Part shown: positions 1-8,864 of the stretch, one piece after another | Layout of the letters: each line of letters begins with the position of its first letter | Position numbering within the stretch: the stretch's first letter is position 1 | NCBI RefSeq assembly: GCF_007989605.1 | Contig: NZ_BJUL01000005.1 | Location: 1-64,000 of the forward strand | From: Vreelandella venusta | GTDB taxonomy: Bacteria; Pseudomonadota; Gammaproteobacteria; Pseudomonadales; Halomonadaceae | DNA: 64,000 nt | Direction of reading: 5' to 3' | Program-made: the position numbers and the translations under genes | Notes under the pieces: generated by a model | What the model was told of the DNA's origin: nothing | What the model saw: only the letters and a program-made list of their open reading frames with translations | Databases searched by the model: none

Positions 1-103
1 ACCGCGCTACGGTAGGTGCCGTAGGCTGATTTAGCGGGTTTTGTAGCGCGGTGTAAGCGCCAGCGCACCCGCGGGGGAATTTGGGGTTCGAAAAGCACCT
101 TGG

Positions 104-1099
104 CTAAAAAATAACATCGACCACAATCATATCGGTGTAGGTTCCTGCGGGTGGTGTATTTTGTCCCGGTAGAATGTCGCCTCGGTAAGTGAAGCCCTGG
201 CTTGTTATGCCACTAGGCGTGCCGGGGTTGGTGTCGGCGAGGGAGGAGGGGCGTCGCTCGCTGCCGGTATTGCCCCAGCGATCGTTACCGGCAGTGCCTT
301 TGTAAAGTTGGTATTCCAGGTAGTGACCATTGTTCTCCATGCGGCGGATGTTGGCAGCAGGATGCTGACCATCACTCAATCCTACTGAGTAGTCGCTGCC
401 TTTTGTGCAGGTAATATCGATGGTTTGCGTTACTGGGTCGAACCCGGCGATCAGTGGGGAGCTTCCAAAGTTCAGGTCGGGCGCTTGAATGGCGCAATCA
501 GGGGTGACGGTTAGATTTAAATTAATCGTACTGGTGCCTGAGCCAGTGCGAAAGTTTAGACATACAAGTGCGCCTAGATTACAGATGCGCCAGTTCCAGT
601 TAACAGACAACGTATCCGTGTACGTCCCAGCGGCTATATTGGCCGTAGGTAGGGTGCGAAACTCCATGGGGATATTAGCGCTTTGGCCGCCAAGCAGGCC
701 GAGCAGGTCGATAAGTACAGGGTTGAAATAGTTGTAGGTGGTGTTGAGAAAGATCTCTTCATTCTCTGAGGCCAGCGCGAAGATGCGAAAAGGAACGGTA
801 TCACCACTAGCGGCATTGACCAGCTCTCCTTGATTAGCGCTAGTGACCGTTGCGCGAATCCATTGGTTAGACACAACTGCGAGCCCTAACACAGATCCCT
901 GGCAAACCGCACCGGCATTGGGTTGGGCGGAGGTGTCGTGTGGAGTATTTGCAATGGCAAAGGAGCTGATGTTGCCAAAGTTAGCGCTGGTGCTTGGGCT
1001 TATTGTGCATGCCCAAGCCGTCGGCGTAACCCATAGTAAAGCCAGTAATGTAGCTCCGGCCAGCCAGCGGTGATAGCAGCGAGCAGTGGAGAGTGGCAT
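104..1099 (-). CDS. Spore coat U domain protein, probable pilus tip adhesin (CsuE-like)
   Basis: Secreted protein of 331 aa with an N-terminal signal peptide (hydrophobic stretch about residues 13-29, ending TAWA before the first mature Cys). It appears to contain two spore-coat-U (SCPU) modules. The first is about residues 30-195; the second starts at the CAIQAPDLNFGS segment and ends with the typical terminal strand YTDMIVVDVIF. Two SCPU modules in the last gene of a Csu-type operon is the arrangement of the tip adhesin CsuE, in which the N-terminal module binds surfaces and the C-terminal module is the donor-strand-accepting pilin part. It follows the usher gene by 14 bp. The role is inferred from the family and operon position; the binding target cannot be read from the sequence. 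Confidence 0.8.
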   Translation of the reverse strand: MPLSTARCYHRWLAGATLLALLWVTPTAWACTISPSTSANFGNISSFAIANTPHDTSAQPNAGAVCQGSVLGLAVVSNQWIRATVTSANQGELVNAASGDTVPFRIFALASENEEIFLNTTYNYFNPVLIDLLGLLGGQSANIPMEFRTLPTANIAAGTYTDTLSVNWNWRICNLGALVCLNFRTGSGTSTINLNLTVTPDCAIQAPDLNFGSSPLIAGFDPVTQTIDITCTKGSDYSVGLSDGQHPAANIRRMENNGHYLEYQLYKGTAGNDRWGNTGSERRPSSLADTNPGTPSGITSQGFTYRGDILPGQNTPPAGTYTDMIVVDVIF

Positions 1100-1113
1100 T
1101 GGTTGGCGCTCCT

Positions 1114-3480
1114 CTAAATACAGGGGTGAGACCCTAGCTGCTGGATATCATCGATATGGGTATCAATAGATAGGCTAAGCGCGCACGCGCTACCATTGGG
1201 CATTGTCACGTGTAGTTGGTTGTCACTCTGCAGGCCTTCGAGATACGTCAGTCCGTCCCAGCCCACCAGCGCGGTTGCACCGCTGTCAGTGATAACGCGA
1301 GAGCCTAATGGCAGTGGCTTGCCTTGTTTGTCTAGAATGGCCAGAGTGGCGGCAATAACCCGTTCAACTGGGAAGCGTAACAGGTAGCCGCTACCCGGGC
1401 TTACCGCTACGCGCTGCTCAACGGTTGGGACATTGAGGTTGGCGGAAAGAACCAGTGGGTCGATCTCGTATTTACCCGCGTAATAGGCACGGGCCCAGGG
1501 AACGAGCAAGTGGCCGCTGCCACGGGTATGGCCAACGAATTGATTTTCGTAGCGAACTGGCACGCCTGCCTGACCATCGGTACTGACGACGACAAATCCA
1601 TCGCGCACGTAATTGGTCGCGAACCATTGGTTGTCCATGTGTACCAGCGATCCTCTAGCATCGACATAGCGTGTGTCATTGCCGCCGGTGCCGAAAATGC
1701 CACCGCGCAATTCAGTGGAAGCTCCCCGCCAAGCCACTTCAGCCTGACGGTAGCTGCTTTCGGTGTCGCGGTGTTCATAGGCGAGGTTCCAGCCCCAGCC
1801 ACCTTGTATCGGTGGAGAGTGGGCATATTGGACTCTGCTGGCCATTTCTCCGTTATTGTCGCGGCGTACGCTAGTGCTTAATGTGCCGGGATGACTGCTT
1901 AGCGGCACCGTTATCTGAGCTAGGGTGTTCCAGCCGCCACCTATCTCACGGTTGGCAGTGAGCGAGAGGTGCGTGCGATTCCATAGAGGGCGGTTGTAAG
2001 ACAGGTTAAACAGCCGAGTACGGCCGTCGTCGCCGGTCTTAATATCAAAGTAACCGCCAGCAAGTGACCCATGTGAGCCAAGGCTAAACCCTCCGGTGAA
2101 CTGGGTAACTTTCCGCTGCGTATTTTCACGTGTCGCGTTGTGAATGTGGCGAGATAGATCAGTGAAATCAGCTTGTTCTAGTTGATGGCGCAGGGCGATG
2201 TTAAAGCGGCGACTCCGATAGCGGTATCCCGTTGTGTAGGCGTCACCGGTGACGCCTTCGCTGCGGCTTTGGCGGTAGGCTGTTTCTAGTGTTCCTAGCT
2301 GCCATAAGCCAAACGTGCCGCCAGCGCCTGCCGTGGTTAAATCGTCGCTGGCTTCGGTTTGTAATTCCAGGGTGAATTGATTGTTGATGCCGCGCCGATA
2401 GCTACCGGTGGCGGCCATTCCGCTATAGGCAAAATCACGCTGGCCAAAGTGGCGGCGCGGGGCACCTGCACTGAAACTGAAGGTGCTTAAACCAGGTTGA
2501 AGCAGTTCGCTGGAAACGTAAAACGGCAGGCGAGTGGAAACTCTGCGACCCAGGCTATCGGTGGTCACAATGGTGGCTTCGCCAGCACCAGTGACCATGG
2601 GCATATTGGTGACCGTGAAAGGGCCCGGTGCTAGCTCCATTGAGGATTGCTGCGCGCCATCAATGAACAGATCGAGGGTAGTGGGAAGCGCGACTTCGCC
2701 GCTGAATTCCGGTAGCGGGTGGGTGATGATATCGGGACGAAGGGCAAAGTTTCGAGAAATCTGGATGCCGCCAAGGCGCACTGCATTAGTCCAACCCAGT
2801 GGCCTTGTGATGACGTCTCCTGCACTGTACTGAATCATCCGCTGTTGATCTGCATACTCCCAGCGGGTGTCGAAACGCCGGTAGCCGTTGTCTTGGCCAC
2901 TCTCTCCTGTCACTACCTCACGGTAAATACCTGAGGTGCTGAGTGTTCCCGCTGCACCAAACAGTCGCGCTTCGTGCCCTAAGCTGGCAAGTGTCGCGCC
3001 ACCCTGAGTGTCACTGATATAAGCGTCGTAGTTAAGCAGTGCGCCAGGACTGGTGTTGAGTGCGAATGCTTCGTTTGGGGATAAATTAGTGTGCAACTGA
3101 TGAGGTAGCCAATGGGGAGGGACTTCCAGGTAGAGCCGTTGGCTGGGACTATGATAGTGCACCTCTAAACCATTTAATTGGCTGATATTAATAATGTTAT
3201 CTGACTGGTCCAGGTGTTCATTAGGAAAGCCTAGCTGTTGGAGTACCTCACGCTTGATGAACAGTTCGCCATTCTGTTGAGTAACGTGCTCGATACGCTG
3301 GGTAGAGCGTTGATTGACGATGACCTCTAGATAGAGTTCTGAAATTGCCTGAAAATCACCCGCGCGTGGCGGTGGCGGTAATGCCTGGCCGATAGCAGGA
3401 AAAGGCACCGCCGCTAAGAGCAAAGCGCAGCTGCTTAGCATTAGCCATGTCGGGAGATGCCAATGGATCCGCGGGAGCAT
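1114..3480 (-). CDS. Fimbrial outer-membrane usher protein (CsuD/FimD-like)
   Basis: 788-aa usher with a signal peptide (about residues 1-32). An N-terminal periplasmic domain (ELYLEVIVNQR near residue 48) recruits chaperone-pilin complexes. The long beta-barrel body carries the usher plug region (VTNMPMVTGAGEATIVTTDSLG in two halves near residues 290-310). C-terminal domains follow (around LDKQGKPLPLGS and ALVGWDGLTYLEGL). Length is normal for the archaic CsuD class and a little shorter than FimD. It sits between the chaperone and tip adhesin genes with 8 and 14 bp spacers, so it is part of one transcript. It should form the outer-membrane pore through which the pilus is assembled. Confidence 0.9.
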   Translation of the reverse strand: MLPRIHWHLPTWLMLSSCALLLAAVPFPAIGQALPPPPRAGDFQAISELYLEVIVNQRSTQRIEHVTQQNGELFIKREVLQQLGFPNEHLDQSDNIINISQLNGLEVHYHSPSQRLYLEVPPHWLPHQLHTNLSPNEAFALNTSPGALLNYDAYISDTQGGATLASLGHEARLFGAAGTLSTSGIYREVVTGESGQDNGYRRFDTRWEYADQQRMIQYSAGDVITRPLGWTNAVRLGGIQISRNFALRPDIITHPLPEFSGEVALPTTLDLFIDGAQQSSMELAPGPFTVTNMPMVTGAGEATIVTTDSLGRRVSTRLPFYVSSELLQPGLSTFSFSAGAPRRHFGQRDFAYSGMAATGSYRRGINNQFTLELQTEASDDLTTAGAGGTFGLWQLGTLETAYRQSRSEGVTGDAYTTGYRYRSRRFNIALRHQLEQADFTDLSRHIHNATRENTQRKVTQFTGGFSLGSHGSLAGGYFDIKTGDDGRTRLFNLSYNRPLWNRTHLSLTANREIGGGWNTLAQITVPLSSHPGTLSTSVRRDNNGEMASRVQYAHSPPIQGGWGWNLAYEHRDTESSYRQAEVAWRGASTELRGGIFGTGGNDTRYVDARGSLVHMDNQWFATNYVRDGFVVVSTDGQAGVPVRYENQFVGHTRGSGHLLVPWARAYYAGKYEIDPLVLSANLNVPTVEQRVAVSPGSGYLLRFPVERVIAATLAILDKQGKPLPLGSRVITDSGATALVGWDGLTYLEGLQSDNQLHVTMPNGSACALSLSIDTHIDDIQQLGSHPCI

Positions 3481-3488
3481 GTTGGCGC

Positions 3489-4244
3489 CTACTCAGCCGC
3501 AATGCGATGGCTGACCCCCGAAATATGAGCACGCAGCTCGCCAGTAGGCCTTATGTGTTGTGGTAGTGGCCAGCGTCGTGCCTGCCTGGGCAACACATAG
3601 CCAAGCAGCCCGTTGGTGACTTCGTTGCGTTGTCCTGGTTGTGCAAAGATAACTTGGCTTAGGCGCACATGATGCTGACCCATGTTGCGTATTTCTAGTT
3701 GCGATTGCCCTTCATTTGTTACCAGTCTCCAGGTTAGACCAGGGTAAGGTATGTTACTGGAAGCGATACGTTCAGGGGGCAGTGCTCCTTCACCATAAAC
3801 AAACAACGGTAGTGAGTAGCGCATTTGTAATTGCACCGCGGCGCGAGGCAAATTTTGACCTCTATCACTGGGTGCCAAGGTTGGAATTTCATCAACAATA
3901 ACGCGATACGCTTGTTCTTGGCCGGAAGGTACTGGAGCTTGGCGAATCAGACGTACTAGCTGGCGCTCACCAGGAGCAATCGCCATCATGGGGGGGCTGC
4001 CGACAACGCCTTGTTGGGGGCGGTAGTGATTTTCTCCTCCTACCTGAGACCAAGCAAAAATCCGCACCTGCATGTTGACCGTTTCGCTACCTCGGTTTTC
4101 TAACCAAAGTGCGCTCGCCTGTTGATGGCTTTCGATCATCGGGTAAATGGGCCAAATCAGCAGAGAGTTAGCTGAGGAAGGTCCAGCAAGAAGGCTTAGC
4201 AGGGTGAAAATTGCAATGATGTGACCGAAGCGCCTTTCCCGCAT
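3489..4244 (-). CDS. Periplasmic pilus chaperone (CsuC/PapD-like)
   Basis: About 251 aa from the chosen ATG at 4244, which is preceded by AGGAG eight bases upstream. An upstream in-frame start at 4292 would add 16 basic residues and overlap the previous gene, and is less likely. Signal peptide about residues 1-25, then an Ig-like PapD fold. Its N-terminal strands include LLIWPIYPMIE and LWLENRGSETVNMQVRIFAW, and the ERQLVRLIR segment is the family motif. The C-terminal domain ends with PTGELRAHISGV. It stabilises pilins in the periplasm by donor-strand complementation and delivers them to the usher encoded 8 bp downstream. Confidence 0.85.
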   Translation of the reverse strand: MRERRFGHIIAIFTLLSLLAGPSSANSLLIWPIYPMIESHQQASALWLENRGSETVNMQVRIFAWSQVGGENHYRPQQGVVGSPPMMAIAPGERQLVRLIRQAPVPSGQEQAYRVIVDEIPTLAPSDRGQNLPRAAVQLQMRYSLPLFVYGEGALPPERIASSNIPYPGLTWRLVTNEGQSQLEIRNMGQHHVRLSQVIFAQPGQRNEVTNGLLGYVLPRQARRWPLPQHIRPTGELRAHISGVSHRIAAE

Positions 4245-4285
4245 GGCTATTCTCCTAAGTCGAACTTGTGCCCTTCGCTGCAGTG

Positions 4286-4807
4286 TTACCACTCCAGGGT
4301 TAGTACGAGTTCGTCGCGGTAACTACCTGCTGGGCGGTTGCCTGGCAGCGTTAACCTGCCCCAGATGGGGAGGGTAATATCATTAGGACTGGTCGTGGTA
4401 TCTAAGGTGATGGGTTGGTCAATGCCAATCGCGTTCTGTGACGTGGCATCCTGGTAGAGTTGGTAGGCTAGCGTTTCGCTGCCATTTTCCCGCTTGAGCT
4501 GTCGATCACTATCTGGCTGAAGCCCGCCATCAATACGCATATTGAGTGTAATTCCTGGTGTACAGCTGAGCGTCAAAGAGCCAGAGGCCAGCAGCGCTAC
4601 GTTGCGCGTTTCCTGGGAAAGTGCTGAGGCGGTGCCAAAGGCTAAGCTTCCCAGCACTCCAACTTGGGTGCCTTCAGGAGGAACGTCGTTATTAATTAGG
4701 CAGCCAGGTGTAATGGTCGCTGACACCATGAACGTGGCGGTGGGAGAGGCCTGTGCCAGTCCCGCCGCTATGATCATCGGGGCGACGAGTCGCAAGCGGC
4801 GAGCCAT
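4286..4807 (-). CDS. Spore coat U domain pilin subunit (CsuB-like)
   Basis: 173 aa with a short signal peptide (about residues 1-20, ending AQA) and a single SCPU domain. The mature part begins with a strand containing the conserved Cys (TITPGCLINND) and ends with YRDELVLTLEW, the characteristic terminal beta strand. Paralogue of the gene just upstream (8 bp gap). Csu operons of Acinetobacter have three small SCPU pilins before the chaperone; only two are present here. Which one is the rod subunit cannot be decided by eye. Confidence 0.8.
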   Translation of the reverse strand: MARRLRLVAPMIIAAGLAQASPTATFMVSATITPGCLINNDVPPEGTQVGVLGSLAFGTASALSQETRNVALLASGSLTLSCTPGITLNMRIDGGLQPDSDRQLKRENGSETLAYQLYQDATSQNAIGIDQPITLDTTTSPNDITLPIWGRLTLPGNRPAGSYRDELVLTLEW

Positions 4808-4815
4808 TCGAGAAG

Positions 4816-5406
4816 CTACCAGGACAGTTCAACATTTAGAGTGTCTTCGTAGGTGCCCGCCGGTAGGTTTCCAGGGTCACCAAAGGCACGCCCGTATAGA
4901 TCGATTGCCTGCGGAGTGTTGGCGAATGCGCTGAGTACGATAGTGTCATTTACAGCCAGTGCCGTCGTTCGTGCTGAATCCGTATACAAGGTGTAGCCGA
5001 CAAATGCCGTTTCGGCAGTATCTTGCATGGCATGGACAGCGGGGGAGGCTTGGTTGTCATGCAGGCCGCTGAGCAGAGTAAAAGTGGGGGCTACTCCAGG
5101 AGAGCAGAGTACTGAGATGCCGCCAGCACCAGCTACTTGAGCATCTGACTCATCGAACAGCGCAGAGTGGGTGCCGAATGCCAAGCTGCCGAAGTCGACT
5201 GCCGAGCCTTCCTCGTTATTAATTGAGCAGGCGTCTTCAAGAGTAATTGAAGCGTCGATAGTTCCGGTAACGGTCTGGGCTTCTAGTGGGGCAGAAGAGA
5301 AGGTGAGTGCAGCAATGACAGTGCTTAATCCGGTGATTCGAGAGTGGCTTGTGCGAGAGTAGTTTGTTTGAGAGTAGCTTGTGCGAGAGTAGCTTGAGGT
5401 CAGCAT
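4816..5406 (-). CDS. Spore coat U domain major pilin (CsuA/B-like), first gene of the pilus operon
   Basis: 196 aa. Start ATG at 5406 is preceded by AAGGAG six bases upstream. The N terminus is unusual: before the hydrophobic signal core (about residues 25-42) there are repeated SRTS/SQTN pentads (SYSRTSYSQTNYSRTSHSR), encoded by a 15-bp tandem repeat. The mature domain is a single SCPU fold with Cys pair DACSINNE and VLCSPG and the final strand YEDTLNVELSW. As the first gene it is the best candidate for the major rod subunit. The operon promoter must lie in 5407-5899. Confidence 0.8.
   Translation of the reverse strand: MLTSSYSRTSYSQTNYSRTSHSRITGLSTVIAALTFSSAPLEAQTVTGTIDASITLEDACSINNEEGSAVDFGSLAFGTHSALFDESDAQVAGAGGISVLCSPGVAPTFTLLSGLHDNQASPAVHAMQDTAETAFVGYTLYTDSARTTALAVNDTIVLSAFANTPQAIDLYGRAFGDPGNLPAGTYEDTLNVELSW
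5340..5399 (-). repeat. 15-bp tandem repeat, four units, inside the pilin signal region
   Basis: Four units at 5340-5354, 5355-5369, 5370-5384 and 5385-5399, based on GAGAGTAGCTTGTGC read on the plus strand. They encode the (Y/H)SRTS-type pentads at residues 4-22 of the first pilin. Unit length is a multiple of three, so copy-number change would lengthen or shorten the n-region without a frameshift. Confidence 0.85.
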
Positions 5407-7252
<1,846 letters not shown>

Positions 7253-7290
7253 TCGCTTTTATTAGCTAAACCACATACACTGTCGTAATA

Positions 7291-7321
7291 CAGTCCTTTC
7301 CCTCTGGGGAAGGGCTGTTTT
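7291..7321 (+). terminator. Intrinsic terminator after gdhA
   Basis: Hairpin of CAGTCCTTTCCC and GGGAAGGGCTG around a TCTG loop (one mismatch and one bulge), followed by TTTT. Placed 38 bp after the gdhA stop. Confidence 0.75.
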
Positions 7322-7380
7322 CGTTGGTGCGTTTTATGCTCACTGACATCACTATTGATTGCTTTCCGAGGAGAGTAGAA

Positions 7381-7794
7381 ATGGGGCAGCGTCCTCCTAT
7401 TATCATTAATCGTCTTGATGCTGAACGACTTCAGCGCTTGATTGATAATGCAGCTGAAAAAGACATGATGGTGGCGGAGTTACTGGAAGAGGAGTTGACA
7501 CGCGGAGAGATACTTGACCCTCAGGACATTCCTGAAGATGTGGTTAGTATGAATAGCCAGATACGTTTTACTGACCTGACCCGCGAACGGCAGATGATTC
7601 GAACGCTGGTATATCCTCATGCGCTTGAAAGTGTTGAGGATGGAATTTCGGTGATGGCGCCAATAGGCGCAGCGTTAATTGGCTTGCGCGTGGGAGATGT
7701 CATTGAGTGGCCGCTACCCAACAACACCGAAGTGCGCCTACGTATCGATGCGATTTTCTGGCAGCCCGAGCGGGAGAAGCAGTTTCATCGCTAA
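7381..7794 (+). CDS. rnk: Nucleoside diphosphate kinase regulator (Rnk)
   Basis: 137 aa from the ATG at 7381 (a GAGGAG-like Shine-Dalgarno lies just upstream). An in-frame start at 7324 is rejected because the extra residues do not fit the family. GreA/GreB-like protein. The short N-terminal helical part contains RPPIIINRLDAERLQRLI. The C-terminal FKBP-like domain contains YPHALESVEDGISVMAPIGAALIGLRVGD, read in pieces across residues 75-115, and ends WPLPNNTEVRLRI. Rnk binds RNA polymerase in the secondary channel but lacks the acidic coiled-coil tip needed for transcript cleavage. Length equals the E. coli protein (136 aa). Confidence 0.9.
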   Translation: MGQRPPIIINRLDAERLQRLIDNAAEKDMMVAELLEEELTRGEILDPQDIPEDVVSMNSQIRFTDLTRERQMIRTLVYPHALESVEDGISVMAPIGAALIGLRVGDVIEWPLPNNTEVRLRIDAIFWQPEREKQFHR

Positions 7795-7848
7795 GTAGAT
7801 AGTGACAAGTAGGTAGTGACAAGTAAGTAGTGGCAAGTAAGTAGTGAT
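7793..7848 (+). repeat. 14-bp tandem repeat, four units, at the rnk 3' end
   Basis: Four direct units at 7793-7806, 7807-7820, 7821-7834 and 7835-7848 with consensus AAGTARGTAGTGRC. The first unit overlaps the rnk stop codon. A second, looser series of about 14-15 bp words (CCTTATCACT/ACTGG type) lies at about 7945-7990, next to the end of the convergent iclR-type gene. No function is evident. Confidence 0.85.
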
Positions 7849-7982
7849 GACTCTCCGTTCTGGAGAGGAGTGCTGCATTACCGCTTTCAAGTACGAACCG
7901 ATGCCTAATGGCGAACGGGTCGCAAAGCGTGCCAGTTCGCCGTGTCCTTATCACGTCTGTCCTTATACTACTGGTCTTATCA

Positions 7983-8660
7983 CTACTGGCCTATCAGCTC
8001 AGCTAGCTGTATCGCGGAAATCTTTACCTCGCGAATTGCTCGCTCACTATCCAGGTCATCCATCGCGACGACCCCAACACACGCTTCCATGCCACTACGA
8101 GACCGGGTAGTCGGAATGTGGCTGGCTACGCCAACCGCACCGCGTTGCAGTTGCCCCCGCGTGAGGCTATAGCCATCAGCGCGGGCTTGCTTAACCTCAG
8201 GGCTGTCCTCTTCCTGGGGTGCTCGTCCTGCCAGAATTGCGATACCCGCCGCACCTAGTGTTAATGGATGGCGGCTGCCAACACGGTAGCCCACACGCAG
8301 CATTCCCTCTTCAGGCTCAGCGACCAGCGTCACCATGCACTCTTCCCCTTGGGCTAGCGAAATAAACGCGGTCGCGCGTGTTGCTTTGGCCAGGGTTTTT
8401 AACAGTGGCAGGGCGACCGTATGGAGCTGGGGTTCAAAACGAGAAGCTAGCAAGGTAATGCCTGCGCCCAACCTAAGGGTGCCTCCCTGTGTGCGGGTAA
8501 GCAGGGCATGTGACTCGAGCGTAGCGACGATGCGGTAGGCGATAGTCCTGTGTACTTCAAGCTCCTCAGCAAGCTTAGCAATGCTGATACCTTCATTATG
8601 CTCGGAAACTATTTTTAAGGCGAGCAGGCCGCGATCAAGCGTTTGAAGCGTGGACGACAT
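7983..8660 (-). CDS. IclR-family transcriptional regulator
   Basis: 225 aa from the ATG at 8660. A longer frame from 8768 would add 36 residues without family likeness and extend into the divergent promoter. The N-terminal winged helix-turn-helix is LQTLDRGLLALKIVSEH followed by GISIAKLAEELEVHRTIAYRI. The C-terminal effector domain begins near residue 85 and shows the family core GEECMVTLVAEPEEGMLRVGYRVGSRHPLTLGAAG, read in pieces. The effector domain appears a little short compared with the usual 250-aa IclR proteins. Divergently transcribed from the P450 gene with 204 bp between them, so it is the likely regulator of that operon. Effector unknown. Confidence 0.85.
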   Translation of the reverse strand: MSSTLQTLDRGLLALKIVSEHNEGISIAKLAEELEVHRTIAYRIVATLESHALLTRTQGGTLRLGAGITLLASRFEPQLHTVALPLLKTLAKATRATAFISLAQGEECMVTLVAEPEEGMLRVGYRVGSRHPLTLGAAGIAILAGRAPQEEDSPEVKQARADGYSLTRGQLQRGAVGVASHIPTTRSRSGMEACVGVVAMDDLDSERAIREVKISAIQLAELIGQ

Positions 8661-8782
8661 CAGTAAAGAACCTCGAACAGACGTTTGCGTATGGACAATG
8701 AAGGATCGACAAGTATGGCGCAGTACCTTGGGGCTGCAAACATGTATTGACGGTGCGCGACTCTTCATCTATTTTTTTGTCT

Positions 8783-8798
8783 CTATAATAGATTATAG
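8783..8798. promoter_or_regulatory. Candidate operator in the IclR/P450 intergenic region
   Basis: Palindrome with 7-bp arms CTATAAT and ATTATAG separated by AG. A wider pair of inverted TTTTTTGTnTCT-like words surrounds it (about 8771-8784 and 8811-8823). Location between a divergent IclR-type regulator and its probable target suggests the regulator's site. The left arm also contains a TATAAT word, so it could overlap a -10 element. Inference from position and symmetry only. Confidence 0.4.
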
Positions 8799-8864
8799 TT
8801 GTGCGTTAATAGATACAAAAAATAAAACAAGCATCTTGTTGAGCGTTCCCCCCTTGGAGACATC

